64,000 bases of DNA from Flavipsychrobacter sp. Its GTDB lineage: Bacteria; Bacteroidota; Bacteroidia; Chitinophagales; Chitinophagaceae. The notes under the pieces are model-generated. The model searched no databases. It worked only from the letters and a program-made list of their open reading frames with translations, and was not told where the DNA came from. Shown here piece after piece: positions 61,983 to 64,000 of the stretch. The stretch's first letter is position 1. Every line of letters begins with the position of its first letter. The DNA lies in assembly GCA_021155965.1 (NCBI GenBank), contig JAJNBJ010000015.1:1-64000 (forward strand). The letters are read 5' to 3'. The position numbers and the translations under genes are program-made.

Positions 61983-64000
61983 TTGAGTACTGTTTTCCTG
62001 ATAACGCCGCCGTTCACACAACTCAATACGCCGTACCCGGCTACAGCGTACTTAAAAGGGTTTTTCAATACAAAAAAAATAAGCTCGTTCCAGGCCGATC
62101 TCGGGATAGAAGTGACTCTGGCCCTATTTTCAAAGCAGGGATTGACCAGGTTATTTGCACAAATAAGCACCAGCGAAAACTGTTCTGAGAATGTCAGGCG
62201 TATAATAGCGCTGCAGGAAGACTACATTGCAACAATAGATGCAGTTGTGTCGTTTTTGCAGGGTAATGACCCCTCACTGGCGCATCTTATCGGCAAAAGG
62301 AGTTTTTTGCCTGAGGCATCGCGTTTTAAGCAACTGGATGACCTTGTATGGGCATTCGGGTCTATGGGCATACAGGACAGGGCCAAGCACCTGGCAACCA
62401 TGTACCTTGAGGACCTGTCGGACCTTGTGAAGGAATGCGTAGATGAGCATTTTGGTTTTAGCAGGTATGCTGAACGGTTAGGCAGGTCTGCAAATAGTTT
62501 TGATGAACTGTATGGCGCCTTGCAGCAAGAATATACGTTTATTGATACTATACTCATAGAGTTATTGAAAGAAAGAATGGAGCAGGTGCAGCCTGAGCTT
62601 GTGGCAATTTCTGTTCCTTTTCCTGGAAATCTTTATGCTGCATTTCGTTGCGGGCAGTGGATAAAGAAGCACTATCCTGGTATTAAAGTGGTTATGGGCG
62701 GTGGTTTCTGCAATACAGAACTGCGCTCCCTTTCGGATGCGCGTGTTTTTGAGTTCTTTGATCTCATCACGCTTGATGATGGCGAAGCGCCATTAGAAAA
62801 CATAGTAAAATACATAAGAAAGGAAATAGGAACAGATGAACTGAAGCGCACATTTACTTTGATCAATGGTTCCGTTGCCTATATCAATAATGAGGCTTGT
62901 GGCGACTACAAACAGGGGCAGGTAGGTACTCCGGATTACAGTGACCTGTTACTGGACAAATATATCTCAGCTATTGAGATCGTGAACCCAATGCATAGCT
63001 TGTGGAGCGATGGCCGATGGAATAAGCTGACCATGGCACATGGCTGTTACTGGGGCAAATGTACATTCTGCGACATTTCACTCGATTACATTAAACGTTA
63101 CGAGCCACTTACTGCACAGCTTCTTTGCGACCGTATTGAAGAGATCATTAAGCAGACAGGGCAAACAGGTTTTCATTTTGTTGATGAGGCAGCGCCGCCT
63201 GCATTGATGAGGGCATTGGCTTTGGAAATAATCAAAAGAAAACTTACCATATCGTGGTGGACGAACATACGCTTTGAGAAGAGTTTTACACGCGATCTGT
63301 GCCTGTTGTTAAAAGCATCAGGCTGTATAGCTGTGTCAGGTGGGCTGGAGGTGGCATCGGACAGACTGCTGGCACTGATACAGAAGGGAATAACAGTTGC
63401 GCAGGTAGCCCGTGTAAATAAGCACTTCACAGAGGCAGGTATCATGGTGCATGCCTACCTGATGTATGGTTTTCCCACGCAAACAGCACAGGAGACCATT
63501 GATTCGCTGGAGATGGTGAGACAGATGTTCCAGGCGGGTGTGTTGCAGTCTGCTTTCTGGCACCAGTTTGCCATGACGGCCCATAGCCCTGTGGGTATGT
63601 ACCCGGAGCAGTTCAGTGTGCAAAAAGAAAATGAAACTATTGGTTCATTTGCTAATAACGATATCGTGCATATTGACCCCAAAGGTGCAGACCATGAATT
63701 GTTTACTGATGGCTTGAAAAAGTCATTGCTCAACTACATGCATGGCGCCTGTTTCGATCATCCGCTGCAGAAATGGTTTGATGAAAAGGTGCCCAAGACC
63801 AGTGTGGCGCCTGATTTTATTGCTAAAATACTTGAGGAAGGGGAATACGCCCCGGAAACCCCGCTTACTAAAGTTGCCTGGTTAGGACATGTGCCCACAT
63901 TGGAAATTGTGACAAAGTCGAAAAAAGGAGAGCAATGGGAAATGGCATCGCTCACCTTCCAGTCCCGGCAGGAAACCATAAATATTAAAGTTGACAAACA
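61983..64000 (+). CDS. B12-binding radical SAM protein (3' end outside window)
   Basis: A TTG at 61983 opens a frame that runs to the window edge. The N-terminal B12-binding domain starts with FLITPPFTQLNTPYPATAYL and includes VAISVPFPGNLYAAF and VVMGGGFCNTELRS. The radical SAM cluster motif is CYWGKCTFC (Cys355, Cys360, Cys363), followed by FVDEAAPPALMRALAL. This family uses cobalamin with SAM to do radical methylations or rearrangements; the substrate is unknown. At least 672 codons are present. It is divergent from the propeller gene. Confidence 0.88.
   Translation, partial: MSTVFLITPPFTQLNTPYPATAYLKGFFNTKKISSFQADLGIEVTLALFSKQGLTRLFAQISTSENCSENVRRIIALQEDYIATIDAVVSFLQGNDPSLAHLIGKRSFLPEASRFKQLDDLVWAFGSMGIQDRAKHLATMYLEDLSDLVKECVDEHFGFSRYAERLGRSANSFDELYGALQQEYTFIDTILIELLKERMEQVQPELVAISVPFPGNLYAAFRCGQWIKKHYPGIKVVMGGGFCNTELRSLSDARVFEFFDLITLDDGEAPLENIVKYIRKEIGTDELKRTFTLINGSVAYINNEACGDYKQGQVGTPDYSDLLLDKYISAIEIVNPMHSLWSDGRWNKLTMAHGCYWGKCTFCDISLDYIKRYEPLTAQLLCDRIEEIIKQTGQTGFHFVDEAAPPALMRALALEIIKRKLTISWWTNIRFEKSFTRDLCLLLKASGCIAVSGGLEVASDRLLALIQKGITVAQVARVNKHFTEAGIMVHAYLMYGFPTQTAQETIDSLEMVRQMFQAGVLQSAFWHQFAMTAHSPVGMYPEQFSVQKENETIGSFANNDIVHIDPKGADHELFTDGLKKSLLNYMHGACFDHPLQKWFDEKVPKTSVAPDFIAKILEEGEYAPETPLTKVAWLGHVPTLEIVTKSKKGEQWEMASLTFQSRQETINIKVDK

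Noticed and set aside
61856-62170. N-terminal extension of the propeller gene
   Set aside because: It runs antisense through the start of the radical SAM gene, and the signal peptide begins at 61855.

Overview
The window is a chromosomal segment of a Bacteroidota bacterium, most like the Chitinophagaceae/Sphingobacteriales group. The evidence is type IX secretion (T9SS) sorting tails on three proteins, several TAnnTTTG promoter boxes, a Bacteroidota-type LptD, a DUF4175 protein, a B12 uptake locus with a BtuG-like propeller, and genes packed on both strands. No prophage, plasmid, IS transposase or CRISPR array is visible. I give no species.

Layout. 0.1-2.5 kb: a repeat copy, a hybrid histidine kinase and tRNA-Ser(GGA). 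2.5-9.1 kb: TatD nuclease, polysaccharide deacetylase, and a five-gene efflux operon (TetR, TolC, membrane fusion lipoprotein, FtsX-type permease, ATPase) read from a promoter with a long perfect palindrome. 9.1-17.4 kb: EGF-like lipoprotein, cell-wall amidase divergent from lptD, a 2-oxoacid dehydrogenase E2, dnaA, tRNA-Ser(GCT) and tRNA-Pro(TGG). 17.4-25 kb: a truncated secreted-protein gene next to a composite repeat, an MmcQ-like gene, a large outer-membrane protein with a CotH/FAM20-like kinase region, a Bor-like protein, an FAD oxidoreductase, a second repeat cluster, a racemase and a DinB protein. 25-28.7 kb: fusA, a binding-domain lipoprotein and a MarR regulator. 28.7-34 kb: a cobalamin riboswitch driving two T9SS surface proteins, a BtuG-like lipoprotein and a BtuB-like TonB receptor. 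34-51 kb: mostly housekeeping and envelope genes (BtrH-like pair, GtrA, S1/P1-type hydrolase, RarA, DUF4175, MutS2-like, LYS1-like dehydrogenase, HscB, tRNA-Leu(CAA), a T9SS beta-helix protein). 51.2-54.4 kb: an accessory stretch with paired RNA-like elements around a small secreted gene, then an orphan phage-terminase-like helix-turn-helix gene inside a nest of repeats. 54.5-64 kb: carbonic anhydrase, APC permease, rhomboid protease, DUF2167, CsaA, small secreted proteins, a nonsense-broken gene, a decayed gene tail and a B12-binding radical SAM enzyme running off the end.

The most unusual material is the repeats. A 110-130 bp TATACCC-bounded element occurs four times in two subfamilies. A 53-nt inverted repeat built from GGTAC palindromes occurs twice with compensatory changes in its arms. 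Two loci share the same order (hairpin, GACTTA heptamers, TATACCC element), and only one of them carries the helix-turn-helix gene. This looks like an autonomous unit and a deleted derivative. Separately, two roughly 72-nt elements with conserved alternative pairings flank a small secreted protein gene.

The cobalamin riboswitch operon and the B12-binding radical SAM gene suggest that this organism depends on imported B12.
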